A DNA stretch of 64,000 bases, taken from Philonthus cognatus. Its lineage: Eukaryota > Arthropoda > Insecta > Coleoptera > Staphylinidae. Where the stretch lies: assembly GCA_932526585.2 (NCBI GenBank), contig OW052246.1, forward strand, positions 41,494,501 to 41,558,500, read 5' to 3'. This document shows, in pieces, positions 11,395 to 21,679 of this stretch. The notes under the pieces are model-generated. The model saw only the letters and a program-made list of their open reading frames with translations. It was not told the DNA's origin and ran no database searches. The position numbers were made by a program, and so were the translations under genes. Every line of letters starts with the position of its first letter. Within the stretch, counting starts at the first letter, position 1.

Positions 11395-11865
11395 AAAATA
11401 TTAAACGAGTGTTTTCCACTCCCAGACTAAACATGAAGTAAAATTTCGAGTTTAGAAAAGCCCCGTGAAAATTTGTCGAGGGTCGCGCAGCGACCCGAGA
11501 CAAATTTTCTGGGCTTTTCTAAACTCGAAATTTTACTTCATGCGCCACGCGTACAAAACACGATTTCAAGTGAAGTTCGAATATACATAAATTTCACAAT
11601 ATTTTAGTGTTTTATACGCGTGGCGCATGAAGTAAAATTTCGAGTTTAGAAAAGCCCAGAAAATTTGTCTCGGGTCGCTGCGCGACCCTCGACAAATTTT
11701 CACGGGGCTTTTCTAAGCTCGAAATTTTACTTCATGCTTAGTCTGGGAGTGGAAAATACTCGTTTAAAGCGTCAAATTGAGTTAAAAAAAAAACAAGGAA
11801 TATCTAATAATTTACAGAAAATAGGCTGAATTTGGAACACGTATACTTAAAAGAGAAACTCTCTG
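11395..11865. mobile_element. H-family MITE, two modules, left end truncated
   Basis: Two full modules with cores GGGTCGCGCAGCGACCC and its inverse. The spacer (about 11555-11605) is itself bounded by inverted CGCCACGCGTA motifs. The right arm reaches the family terminus AAAAGAGAAACTCTCTG, followed by TA at 11866-11867. The left terminus is missing. Confidence 0.88.
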
Positions 11866-11867
11866 TA

Positions 11868-12575
11868 TCTGTTCGCTCCGGACGAATATGAATAATCATA
11901 AACCATAATGAAAATAACAAATAATTCTTAAAAACCCTTGTTCATTAATATTATACACAATTGACGTTTGTTAAACAATGACGGCGACAAAGATAAGAAA
12001 TGTATTTTTATTCACCTGAAAAACTAGATTTCGTTTTTACTAAATAATAAAAAATAATTTATTTGCATATTATTTTTTTGTGGCAAAACCATACAAGATA
12101 TCAAACATTATCAAGAGAAAAAAATGCCTTTAAATGAACTAATCTTTGAACATGTATTTTTTAAATTTTTATAAGGTGCGCCAATAAAAACATATATTAG
12201 TTTTTATGTTGTTGTACTATTGTCTTTTATACTTCTTGTCAATCAATGATGACCCTAATAATTGAAATGATGTGTTATTTTATGATAATCAACCATAATA
12301 AATTTTAGTCGGATCGATTATTGCGTTCAATTGTTTTAAATAAAATTAATAATATTTTTGTGAACTTTAAAGACTAATTCCAGCTAAACCGTAAACTTTT
12401 GAATATAGATAAATTATGTTAAATCATCATATTTTGATTCCAGGAATCTATGGTTAAGCCATTTCCTTACATTAACACGGGACACCCTGTATATATACAA
12501 GTACAAACTATCATAAAACATCAGGTAATAAGGGCGGACGTTATAGGAGGGTTCCAAATATTTTCCATATTATTT
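11868..12575. other. No gene; one TIR-like scrap
   Basis: AT-rich. GGGACACCCTGTA (12479-12491) resembles a mariner-type terminal repeat and recurs diverged near 12692, but no partner end is evident. Confidence 0.45.
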
Positions 12576-12745
12576 TTTGTACATTCCTCCTTGAAAATGA
12601 CCAATAGTCGAAACTAGTCAGAGAAAATATAAATCAGTGAAACAAACCAAGTGTTTTAATTTAACGTCTAGTTAAGCCATTTCCCCACATTAACAGGACA
12701 CCCTGCATATTGTCAAAAAACAAACCAAGTGTTTTAATTAAATAT
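12576..12745 (+). mobile_element. Penelope-like element tail fragments
   Basis: 12590-12656 contains GACCAATAGTCGAAACTAGT followed by GTGAAACAAACCAAGTG, the 3'-terminal sequence also present at 40026-40100 (inverse) and 61713-61785. A second, shorter tail (AAACAAACCAAGTGTTTTAA) lies at about 12720-12740. No coding part remains. Confidence 0.7.
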
Positions 12746-12749
12746 CAAG

Positions 12750-13370
12750 AATTGGAATTAAATTAAACTATCCAACACCAAAGTCGTGCAAATTACGATA
12801 ACACCTAATAAACATTACATAAATCGATACCCAAATCGCTAAATTATAACCATTTTGCCGACCATCTGTTGCAGAAGGCGCGGAAAGTTTTACCACTTAA
12901 CAGCCGGATATCCAAATATGCAAAGCTTCTCGCCTGACATTTTTTTTTTGTTTCTTTCTTTCACAACCAGATATTCCGAGCGATACGTGGGACGCACAAT
13001 CGTGCATTTTCAACTTCTCTCCTCCATCTAACGACGTCAATTACAAATTGTAATTGATGTCTTTCAGCAGATAATACAATTTCGAGTTCCACTTTTTTTA
13101 AATGCAAATTTATTCGGGCTGTGGGTGATTAAATCAGCAATAAAAAAACAAAGCAGCGGCTTCAGAATTGCCCAGAGAGATCTTTATCTGTATTTATAGG
13201 TGTTAACGTTTGGTGCTTATCAATTGAGTGTTTAAGGTAATTTGTATTACACAAGCTTTGTTTTTCAATTAAATGAAACTAGATAAGTCGAAAATTAATT
13301 TTAAATTATACATAAAATATAAAAGAAATCATTATTGGAAAAGAAAGTGTCAAATAAATGTATACCCTAC
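12750..13370. other. No feature recognised
   Basis: AT-rich sequence with no coding or repeat structure that I can support. Confidence 0.5.
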
Positions 13371-13508
13371 AGCATAGGTTCCCAACCTGGGGTACATGTA
13401 CACTTGGTGGTACATTACGTTGTTGCAGGGGGTACAATAGAAAACCGCCGCCTCCCAATTCGTTTCTATACGGCGCACAGTGGTCCCGAATCCAGAAAAG
13501 CTGGACAT

Positions 13509-13826
13509 AATATAAGGGCTTAAGGCGATTTGTCTGAAATTGTAGATATCGGGGTTTTTGAGCATGCTAATTCAGAATCTGATTTTGTAATATCAAAAAA
13601 CAAAATGGCGGACCATATATGACGGATAAAAAAGTAATTTTGTTTCTTTTTTTCATAAAAAATAATATAAGGGCTTAATGCGATTTGTCTGAAATTGTAA
13701 ATATCGGGGTTTTTGAGCATGCTAATTCAGAATCTGATTTTGAAATATCAAAAAACAAAATGGCGGACCATATATGACGGACAAAAAAAGTAATTATGTT
13801 TATTTTTTTAGCATGCTAATTCAGAA
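13509..13826. repeat. Two-copy tandem duplication of about 156 bp
   Basis: Units start at ATATAAGGGCTTAA (13510 and 13666) and share ATCGGGGTTTTTGAGCATGC and AAAATGGCGGACCATATATG. A third partial start (AGCATGCTAATTCAG) lies near 13811. The short open frames in the duplicated strand are by-products. Confidence 0.9.
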
Positions 13827-13861
13827 AAGTTCTAACTCGACGTTTTGAGCTTTGTTCAGAA

Positions 13862-14525
13862 GTGCAGATGTTCCTATCAGAATACAAAGTGGAACTCTCT
13901 CATTGGTTGAGTGATAAACTCTGGTTGACACGGTTAGCATATTTGGCTGATATTTTTGGACACTTAAAAGATCTGAATTCCAGTTTACAAGGCCAAAATG
14001 TAACACCTTTTACTATATCTGACAAAATAAAGGCAGCTATCACTAAACTGTAATTTATAACAAAGGATATAATAAAAAAACAAGTTTGCGGCATTACCTA
14101 TATTAGAAGACTTTATTTCCCAAAACTAACAATAAATAAAATCAAAATTGAAATTGTGTTCAGTATTCCGGCACCAGATACCCGTTTCGGACTTCAAGGT
14201 CCTCTTCAGTGTGGTCCCGGCCACTATGGAGCATTAGATAACGTTAGCTATCGAAATCCATTAATAAATAAAATACTGATTAAAGACATTGAAAAACATT
14301 GCGCGGGTCTTGTTGAGAATTTCTGATCATACTTTCCTGAAAATTTAGATAGTGAAAGCTGGATAAAAGATGTGTTTTCATCCGTTTCGGAAATCGTGTT
14401 GGATCAATTTTCAGTGGAAGAAAGAGACCAATTGATTGAAATTTTATGTGACGGAAGTCTAAAAAATGAATTTAAAAAAGACAGCTTGTGTAATTTTTGG
14501 TTAAAGAGAAGAGTTGTATATTAAA
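13862..14525 (+). pseudogene. hAT transposase fragment (ZBED5/SCAND3/FAM200-like)
   Basis: The first block (13862-14053) reads LSDKLWLTRLAYLADIFGHL then LKDLNSSLQGQN, a signature of the hAT transposases related to ZBED5, SCAND3 and FAM200. After a frameshift and the 120-bp insertion, the second block (about 14275-14515) gives IKDIEKHCAGLVENF, a stop, then SYFPENLDSESWIKDVFSS and CNFWLKRRV. Both blocks lie between the catalytic region and the C-terminal dimerisation domain. The BED finger, most of the catalytic core and the C terminus are missing. A stop, a frameshift and the insertion make it non-functional. Confidence 0.85.
14143..14262 (-). mobile_element. 120-bp insertion with 12-bp target duplication
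   Basis: AATAAATAAAAT flanks it at 14131-14142 and 14263-14274. The insert contains, on the minus strand, CTGAAGA, a paired GGAC/GTCC stem and GAAAC (14184-14209), an arrangement like a hammerhead ribozyme core. It has no poly-A tail and no coding part. Its origin is unknown; a retrozyme-like or Penelope-related RNA is a guess. Confidence 0.75.
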
Positions 14526-15327
14526 AATAGGTACAGGACGCAATTGAAATTAGAGCCTGACTTACATTTGAAGGTAAAGTTGCCTACCCCGATATATCAA
14601 AGATTATTTCAACAAAACAAGCCCAATTATCATATTAGTAGGAGTATTAGTTATTAATAGTAGTTGTTAATAATAAATGTTGATAGGTACTTCTTACCTG
14701 ATTATTTTTTTTGTATTATGTATTATAAATTATAATTATAATAAAACTATGTTATATCATAAGATTTTTTTTGTTTTCTTTTTGTCTAAACATACTAAAA
14801 CTTTTTTCCCTCACTTCTAAAAAAAGAGGAGGGTTACAGAATTTTCAGCAGTTTATTTTGGGGGGTACAATTTTTCAAAAGGTTATGAACCACTGCCCAA
14901 CAGGAAATTAAGTTACTTATTTCGCCATTTGGAGGATTCAAATATTTGGTTCGAATCATATTTTTCTCTTAAGAATCCTTTATTAGAGTATTCGTCATTC
15001 GAATCATATTAGGTGATTCGGATTCTTAATTCGAATCCTGTTTTTAAGGATTCATCCCAGGTCTGGCCCATAGTGGGTTCCTTGAGGAACTGCAGAAGTC
15101 AAGGAAATTAAGTTACTTATTTCGCCATTAGGAGGATACTTCAATTATTCCTCGAACAACCAACAATGAGTTTAGATTTATAAAATGTATAGAATTTCTG
15201 GTGTGTTCATTCGACAATACAATAGAAATTTGGCAAACGAAAATATATAAACATAGAGGGTATAATTCTTGAATCTTGGAGGCGTTCACTTCGTGGCACA
15301 TTTCTATTTGATATAAAGAATATACTT

Positions 15328-15492
15328 AACTTTTTTTATGCCACTTTCACTTTACTTTTTATTCATTACACGGTAATAATTGTTAAACGAAATACCTAAA
15401 ATGCAAGTTACACAGTTACACAGGTATATTTATTGAATCTAGTATTTGAAACTAGTCACAAAAGTAAAATAAAAGTGGCATAAAAAAGTTAA
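15328..15492. mobile_element. Small MITE nested in the inverted repeat
   Basis: The ends, TTAACTTTTTTTATGCCACT and its near-inverse (15462-15492), enclose about 100 bases of unique sequence. It is absent from the right arm of the large inverted repeat, which supports a later insertion. Confidence 0.7.
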
Positions 15493-15645
15493 AACACTTT
15501 CAAATATATATTGTGCATTCGCTACAATTGTTTGGCCACAGTGTGGCTTCTTCAGGCGAAGAAATGATCATTTCTTCGCCTGAAGAAGCCACAGTGTGGC
15601 GAAACCATTGTAGCGAATGCACAATATATATTTGAAAGTGTTTAA
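15493..15645. repeat. Near-perfect 150-bp palindrome
   Basis: Arms of about 75 bp, from ACACTTTCAAATATATATTG to the centre at GAAATGATCATTTC, with only a few mismatches. The right arm carries CTGAAGA, a GCCAC/GTGGC stem and GAAAC (15580-15605). The left arm carries the same motif in inverse orientation with one change (CAAAC). Confidence 0.93.
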
Positions 15646-16289
15646 ATTGTTTTATTTATATAAAAGTGAAGATGAACTTTCAACAATTATTAGCCTTTTT
15701 AATCAATAAAATAGTTAAGTGTTTTCTTTATATCAAATTGAAAATGTACCACGAAGTGAACGCCTCCAAGATTCAAGAATTATACCCTTTATGTTTATAT
15801 ATTTACGTTTGCCAATTTTCTATTGTATTGTCGAATTACCACACCAGAAATTCTATACATTTTATAAATCTAAACTCACTTGTTAGTTGTTGGAGGAATA
15901 ATTGAAGTATCCTCCAAATGGCAAAATAAGTAACCTAAATTCCTTAACTTCTGAAGTTCCTCAAGGAACCCACTATGGGCAGGAGCTGGGATGAATCCTG
16001 AATAACTAATATCACCTAATATTATTCGAATCACGAATACTCGAATAAAGGATTCTTAAGAAAAAGATATGATTCGAATTTAAGATTTGAATCCTCTTTT
16101 TTGAATCACGGATACAAATCCTTTAAAAATAAATTTGAATTTATTATATGCAACCATTAACATTTTTAATATCACCGTCAGTTTTTATTAACAAAAATGT
16201 TCAATACCTAATTATTTACAGACCAAATATCTGATTAATCAATTATTTTAGTAAATATTGATTTATGAGTTATTGAACTTCAGGATAAT

Positions 16290-16462
16290 CAGTGTTTTAT
16301 ACGCGTGGCGCATGAAGTAAAATTTCGAGTTTAGAAAAGCCCCGTGAAAATTTGTCTCGGGTCGCTGCGCGACCCTCGACAAATTTTCTACGCGGGGCTT
16401 TTCTAAACTTGAAATTTTACCTCATGCTTGGTCTGAGAGTGGAAGACACTCGTTAGTTTAAA
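16290..16462. repeat. H-family hairpin
   Basis: One module with the core GGGTCGCTGCGCGACCC. The left context is GTGTTTTATACGCGTGGC and the right is GAGAGTGGAAGACACTCG followed by TTAGTTTAAAAT. This right flank matches the copies at 18417 and 51118, so they form a subfamily. Confidence 0.9.
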
Positions 16463-17441
16463 ATCACATCATAGTGAAAAGTATCAATATTGAAAATATC
16501 GGTAATTTTCGATACCAGATATTTTAGATTTAATATTTACAATTATTTATTGCTGTAAATTATTTTTTAAAGGCCTTCATCTAAGATTGATTATATTGCC
16601 AAGACTAGTTTATTGACGGTTATATATGAACTGTGCGGTTACGAAATTATCAACATTCACCTTTCACAAGTGGAGAAAAATAATTACTTGTTTCATTTAA
16701 TATTAAATTCATCTTTACATAACTCATACCGAGACTTTTCTTTCAAAACATACATTTAAATAAAATATTTAATTCAAGCGATAATCCATTTTTTTTTGTT
16801 CTCACTCTCTTTAAAACGAACACTTATGTTTGCCCCAGATTTAATCCATAATCGAAAACCCGTTAACGTTAAATTTTATTCCGCACTAATCACAGGCTGT
16901 CCGAAAACGGAATGAATTCACAAACATATATTTAATTTCTGGTTAATCGAAAACATCTACGGAATTAGACACTAATTACCTATTAAACTAGGCTATCATT
17001 AAAAAAAATTATGACTTTCACTTTTTTTCGTGCAAAATATTCAAACCGAGCGAATCTTCCTGAATTGAGTCTTCAACAATTTACTTAACTTTCTCGCTAA
17101 AATCGTTCTCAATTAAAAAGTGAAAATGATAATTAAGACACGGTTGGAATTTGCAGAAAAAAAGAATTGATAATTCCTAATTTTTTCATTGGATGTTTTA
17201 ATAACGATAATAACGGGACTTCAGCGTATAAATTAAGTGATTAAAAAAAGAAATGATTGGAATAAAATACAAATCACTGCTAATAAAACACAGAATTAGG
17301 TTTAGAGTAGTTATTAATTTTAAATGAGTTTATTATTGCCATACTGATAGTAGTTACTAGTAAAGATTTCGATATACCATATGTCCCCGGATTACTGACC
17401 GGTTAGGAAAAACTTTTTTGTTTAAAACTAAATTCGATATA
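16463..17441. other. AT-rich, nothing recognised
   Basis: Apart from the dispersed repeat at 16475-16550 shared with 7770-7850, I see no gene or repeat structure. Confidence 0.5.
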
Positions 17442-18416
17442 CAGGGTGTCCGTATTTCGATAGAATGTATAGGAATCTCAGTTATTTGAAAAGATAGAAA
17501 GTTAAATTGGGGCAAAGTTGCGTATTTTAGGGCCTAACAATAATCTGAAAACAATTTTGAAATATCTTTTTATGTTTTCGAGACATCAACAAAAAACTGT
17601 TTTTTTTTTATTCAAAAACTACTGAATCTGGATATTTAGAACTTTGACAATATACAGGCACTTTTTAATGAGGAATCTTGTAGCATATTTTTTTAAAGAT
17701 AACTATAACATTTACCCGGGGACCATAGCCAACTTTTGTTTTTCTTACGGGCGCCATTTTGGATTTTCATATTATTTGAAAGAATATTTTTTTCTGAACT
17801 CAGTGATGTATCACACTCATGATTTATTTTAGATTTGATTGTTAAAATTAAAATATTTCCTTTTTTGCCTTGGAAACAATGACGTCATATCTATTAATCA
17901 ATAAAATATTGACAGAAGTCTATCATTGTTAGCAGTCGAAATTAATTAATAACTGTCAGTATTTTGTAATAATAATAATAATAAGTATCGATTATCACAC
18001 AAAACATAAAGTAAACAAATTGTGTCCATCATAACACTTTCCCCGCTGACTTAAGTGACTTAAATATCTTATGTTCAATTAAAAAGAACCTTTAGAGTGT
18101 CATGATTTAATCTTTTTTTTTTAATTTAGGTTGGCTACACGCTTTAAGAATTGACATATAAAACGTCAGACATAATAATTAAAATACATAATTTCATAGT
18201 TTCCAACTTACAATATTTTCCATGGCAATCTAGAGGTTTCTTTTAATTGAACATACGATATCAACAGTATGGAAAAGTTGTACAAACTAAATTTGATCTA
18301 CATTTATTATTATTATTCTAGAATTATTCACAAAAAAGTAATTGTTGCTACATATCAATAAATATTGATTACCATCACATCTAAGCGTTATATATTTTTA
18401 ATTTTACTGTAAATTA

Positions 18417-18545
18417 GTGGTTTATACGCGTGGCGCATGAAGTAAAATTTCGAGTTTAGAAAAGCCCTGTGAAAATTTTCTACGAGGGGCTTTTCTAAAC
18501 TCGAAATTTTACTTCATGCTTAGTCTGGGAGTGGACGACACTCGT
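18417..18545. repeat. H-family hairpin with short core
   Basis: Full arms around a reduced core (CCCTGTGAAAATTTTCTACG). It sits at the same place in this element as the hairpin at 51118 does in the second copy. Confidence 0.92.
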
Positions 18546-18596
18546 TAGTTTAAAATACATCACTACTGTTGAAATATGTATAGAATTAGTATTTTG

Positions 18597-18672
18597 TCAT
18601 TAAATCACTATATTGACTGCTATTGTGATCATAACATCACAATAGCAGTCAATATAGTGATTTAATGACAAA
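18597..18672. repeat. Palindrome
   Basis: Arms of about 35 bp (TGTCATTAAATCACTATATT and GACTGCTATTGTGAT) around a few central bases. A partial direct copy (TCACAATAGC) follows. Confidence 0.93.
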
Positions 18673-19023
18673 ACAATTACAATTATAACATCACAATAGC
18701 TGAAATACAGTCCATAGAGACACATAATCAAACAAAATCCTAGCATAGTCAAAGGTCTTTCAATCAAGCCACTTACAGTCACAATAGTTAAAACACGATC
18801 AATAAAGATTTAATATGATAAAATCCTATGATGGTCTAAAGACTGTCAAGCAATTTATTAAGATTCAAAATGTCACACCAGTATTTCGTTTATGAACAAA
18901 TACATTCTCTATCAGTACAGTAATTAATCAGCCGGATATTTGACAATATGTCAAAAACGAAAGAAGATATTTCAAATTTGTTATTAGATTATTGTTAGGC
19001 CCTAAAATATGCAACTTTGTCCC

Positions 19024-19029
19024 AATTTA

Positions 19030-19085
<56 letters not shown>
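19024..19085. repeat. (CT)n microsatellite, about 31 repeats
   Basis: Uninterrupted CT dinucleotides located within the right terminal repeat of the surrounding element, where the left repeat has AAAGATAGAAAG. Confidence 0.97.
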
Positions 19086-19088
<3 letters not shown>

Positions 19089-19136
19089 AAATAACCGAGA
19101 TCCCCATAAATTCTATTGAAATACGAGCACCCTGTA

Positions 19137-20330
19137 TTTGTTTGTCTCGTACCCTTCTTAATTAAAAATCTTAGCTACGCCCATGGATTTTACCGTATTC
19201 GTTTTGATAATCCATTATTTTAATAAATAATCTTTCTGTTATCGATGAAAAGATTATTTATTAGAATAATGATTTATTAGAACGAATAGTGATTTTATAA
19301 TTCTTTAATTTTCGAATAATTTTATTCAATCAATAAATTCCAAGTTGTCTTTTTCTCAATAACGAACAATTCATTAACATCCTAATGTACTAATTGCATC
19401 AATATATCCAGTAAACATATCGTGACTACAAGAAATAATTTATGCATGACTAAATAGGTAAATAATAAGCGGGCTAATTTTCCATATAAATCATTTTTCC
19501 TGAAAACGTGAATAACGCTAATCTTTAAACAGTTTGTCAGTTTAAACGAATTACAACTAATTTAAACAAAAAAATACATGCTTGTAAATTTATGACTCAC
19601 TTTATTTATTGCTGTGTTTTAGAAAGTGATCTTTAAACAAAACAATATCAATAATGTTGAATGTAATTTTCCACGATGGATTAAATTTAATCAATTCGCT
19701 TTTTATTATCAACAATAATTACTCACATGATTTATGTAGATTATAATGGATGTTATTGAAAAACAGGTTACTTAACGTGAATTAAAATCAGTTTCACTTT
19801 TGAGTCGAATTAATCCATTTTTATAAATCGCTGAACATTAATAAACTTAAAAAGTAAAAAACGTAATTGATTCTTTTTAAAAAAAACTGTACATGAGAAT
19901 TTTTGAGCTCGCTGATTTTGATTTTGATATTATTTTATGTAAGAACAAAACTGCGATTTCAATTTGGCGGACTTAAAAAAAAAAAAAATATGTGATTCTA
20001 ATAAAAATTGTAATATTTGTTTTTTCAAAGATTAATAACACCTTTTTTCTACTCCTATTTGTGAAATACAATTTTACACATCGATAAAAATGTGTGAAAT
20101 TTGATTTTTCATACCGATGCGTGAAGTACAATGCAATTCTTATGGGATTTATTTCACGCACCGCTGCCATAAGAGCCAATACACATTTCAGCATCGGTGA
20201 ACAATTTTTAGATGGCGGTGATTATTTAAATGACACATGTCATTTAGTTAAGTTTGTGCTGTTTTGTGTGTTGGTGAACATTGGTGAACGTTAAAATGCA
20301 GACATCACTATCTCCAGAGAGGCCTAATAC
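19137..20330. other. No gene recognised upstream of the recombinase
   Basis: AT-rich. GTGAAGTACA and TTTCACGCACCG (20110-20162) faintly echo the TTCACGCACT sequence downstream of the recombinase, but no terminal repeat can be defined. Confidence 0.45.
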
Positions 20331-21449
20331 CCACCAAGGATTATTGCGGCAGCAAACGCTGCTAGTGCGTCGCTGTTGCCGAAAAAATCTATTGATATTT
20401 ATGAAAATATTTATAAAAAATTCATGGAATGGCGCACTGAACATGAAATTAATTCATTTTCGGAAAACGTAATTTTAACATATCTCGCAGAACTGGCGAC
20501 AAAATTCCAGCCCTCAACACTTTGGAGTCACCATTCAATGTTGAAGAGTACAATAAATGTCAACCATAACATAAACATTGGTAATTATACTAAAGTAATA
20601 TCATTTTTAAAGAGAAAAAGTGAAGGATATACTCCAAAGAAATCTCGAGTTTTGGATAAAGAACATATCCTTAAATTTATAAATGAAGCACCCGATAATA
20701 TATATATTTATTAAATAAGGTAAGTGGAATGCAGCATAGTTTTCAAAATTCTTATTTATTTTCTTACTATAGGTCGTCTTAATTTTTGGACTTGCTGGTG
20801 CCCTGAGAAGAGACGAATTATATAAATTGAATGTAGAGGATATTCAAGATTTTGGATCATCTCTTCTCATAGTTGTACCAGACACTAAAACTAAAATTTC
20901 AAGAAAATTTTCTGGAGCACTACATTTAGAATACTACAGAAAATACTTAGCTCTACGCCCTAAAAATTACGCTGAAAAGAAATTTTTCATTAATTATCAA
21001 AAAGGAAAATGTACCCGTCAAGTTATCGGCATTAATCAAATTTGAAAGGTACCCGCAGATGTTGCAAAATTTTTAAAATTGCCAAATCCTGAGCAATATA
21101 CCGGCCATTGCTTAGGCGTTCTTCTGCAACTCTGTTAGTTGAAGCTGGTGCCGATCTGTTAACTTTAAAAAAGCACGGAGGCTGGAAAAGTTCTGCTGTT
21201 GCAGAAAGTTATGTTGAAAATTCGATAACAAAGAAGCAAGATGTTTCAAACAAAATTTTGAATATTAGCAATAATAATAACAATAGTTGTCTAAATACTA
21301 CATCCAACGAAAGTTCTGGTGTAATGTACCTAACCAACTGCACTGTAACAATTAATAATAATTATTATAAAGATAAATTAATATTTTACGTTAATAGATT
21401 GTTTGTATTTTGGAATTTATTAAATCGTGTAGTCGTAGAAGAAGTATAG
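20331..21449 (+). pseudogene. Crypton-like tyrosine recombinase
   Basis: Tyrosine recombinases of this kind move Crypton DNA transposons by site-specific recombination. The N-terminal core-binding part reads IIAAANAASASLLPKKSIDI, then YENIYKKFMEWRTE. The catalytic part has the Arg box (GLAGALRRDELYKL), the His-x-x-Arg box (TGHCLRRSSATLLVEAGADL), HGGW and the nucleophile Tyr in AESYVENS. A 53-bp intron (20720-20772, AAG|GTAAGT to CTATAG) is inferred because the joined exons read NK|VVLIFG. Lesions: a two-base AT expansion just before the donor, an in-frame TGA at about 21043, and a one-base deletion at about 21112 before RRSSAT. The N-terminal start is uncertain. No RT or GAG is adjacent, which favours Crypton over DIRS or Ngaro. 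Confidence 0.85.
20720..20772 (+). other. Inferred intron in the tyrosine recombinase
   Basis: GTAAGT donor and TTTCTTACTATAG acceptor. Removing it joins the core-binding and catalytic domains in one frame. Confidence 0.75.
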
Positions 21450-21461
21450 TGTGTAACACGT

Positions 21462-21546
21462 GCGTGAAGACTTTTTTACACTCGCGTGATTGCTTCGCTC
21501 GTTTCGCAATCTTCACGCTTGTGTAAAAAAGTCTACTTCACGCACT
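21462..21546. repeat. Palindrome just downstream of the recombinase
   Basis: GTGCGTGAAG, ACTTTTTTACAC and GATTGC arms inverted around GCTTCGCTCG. It might be a terminal or regulatory structure of the Crypton-like element, but this is inference. Confidence 0.85.
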
Positions 21547-21609
21547 GGATACACAATATACTATTGTGATACACCAATTTTGATATAAAATGTTGTTTAT
21601 ATCTCCTAG

Positions 21610-21672
21610 CAACTTCGCCTTTACCAGCGATTAAAGTTGTCTAGGCAACATTCATTTATCGCTGGTAAAGGT
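21610..21672. repeat. Short inverted repeat
   Basis: CTTTACCAGCGAT and its inverse about 36 bases apart, with a smaller GTTGTCTAGGCAAC hairpin inside. Confidence 0.75.
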
Positions 21673-21679
21673 CCATGTT

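Larger units (their letters stand above)
13374..14898 (+). mobile_element. Degenerate hAT transposon
   Basis: The left end, CAGCATAGGTTCCCAACCTG, and the right end (inverse of CAGTGGTTCATAACC, about 14884-14898) match the CAGTGGTTC-type termini of hAT elements. GGGGTACA occurs near both ends. No clean 8-bp TSD is visible. The interior holds a broken ZBED-like transposase, a tandem duplication and a later 120-bp insertion. Confidence 0.75.
14915..16100. repeat. Large (1.2-kb) inverted repeat
   Basis: The left arm (about 14915-15325) and right arm (about 15695-16095) are inverted copies. Shared blocks include TAAGTTACTTATTTCGCCAT, CATAGTGGGTTCCTTGAGGA, GGAGGCGTTCACTTCGTGG and ATTCGAATCA clusters. 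The left arm contains a partial internal direct repeat (AAGTTACTTATTTCGCCAT at about 14914 and 15109). The centre is the palindrome at 15493-15645. No protein similarity: the 79-codon frame at 15666-15905 lies across the right arm. Confidence 0.88.
17442..19134. mobile_element. Mariner-type non-autonomous element
   Basis: The inverted ends begin CAGGGTG and stay similar for about 140 bp (TATTTCGATAGAATGTAT, TAGGGCCTAACAATAATC). TA flanks both sides (17440-17441 and 19135-19136). The interior has no transposase; it holds an H hairpin, a separate palindrome and a CT microsatellite in the right terminal repeat. A second, left-truncated copy lies at about 51010-51919. Confidence 0.88.

Noticed and set aside
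11460..11700. GC-rich stem-loops that look like bacterial terminators or REP elements
   Set aside because: They are part of an interspersed TA-flanked repeat in an insect-like region. No bacterial genes or ribosome binding sites are nearby, so contamination or terminator function is not supported.
13335..13720. Overlapping frames sharing a common N terminus (13350-13565 and 13520-13720, minus)
   Set aside because: The shared start is the duplicated 156-bp non-coding unit inside the hAT element.
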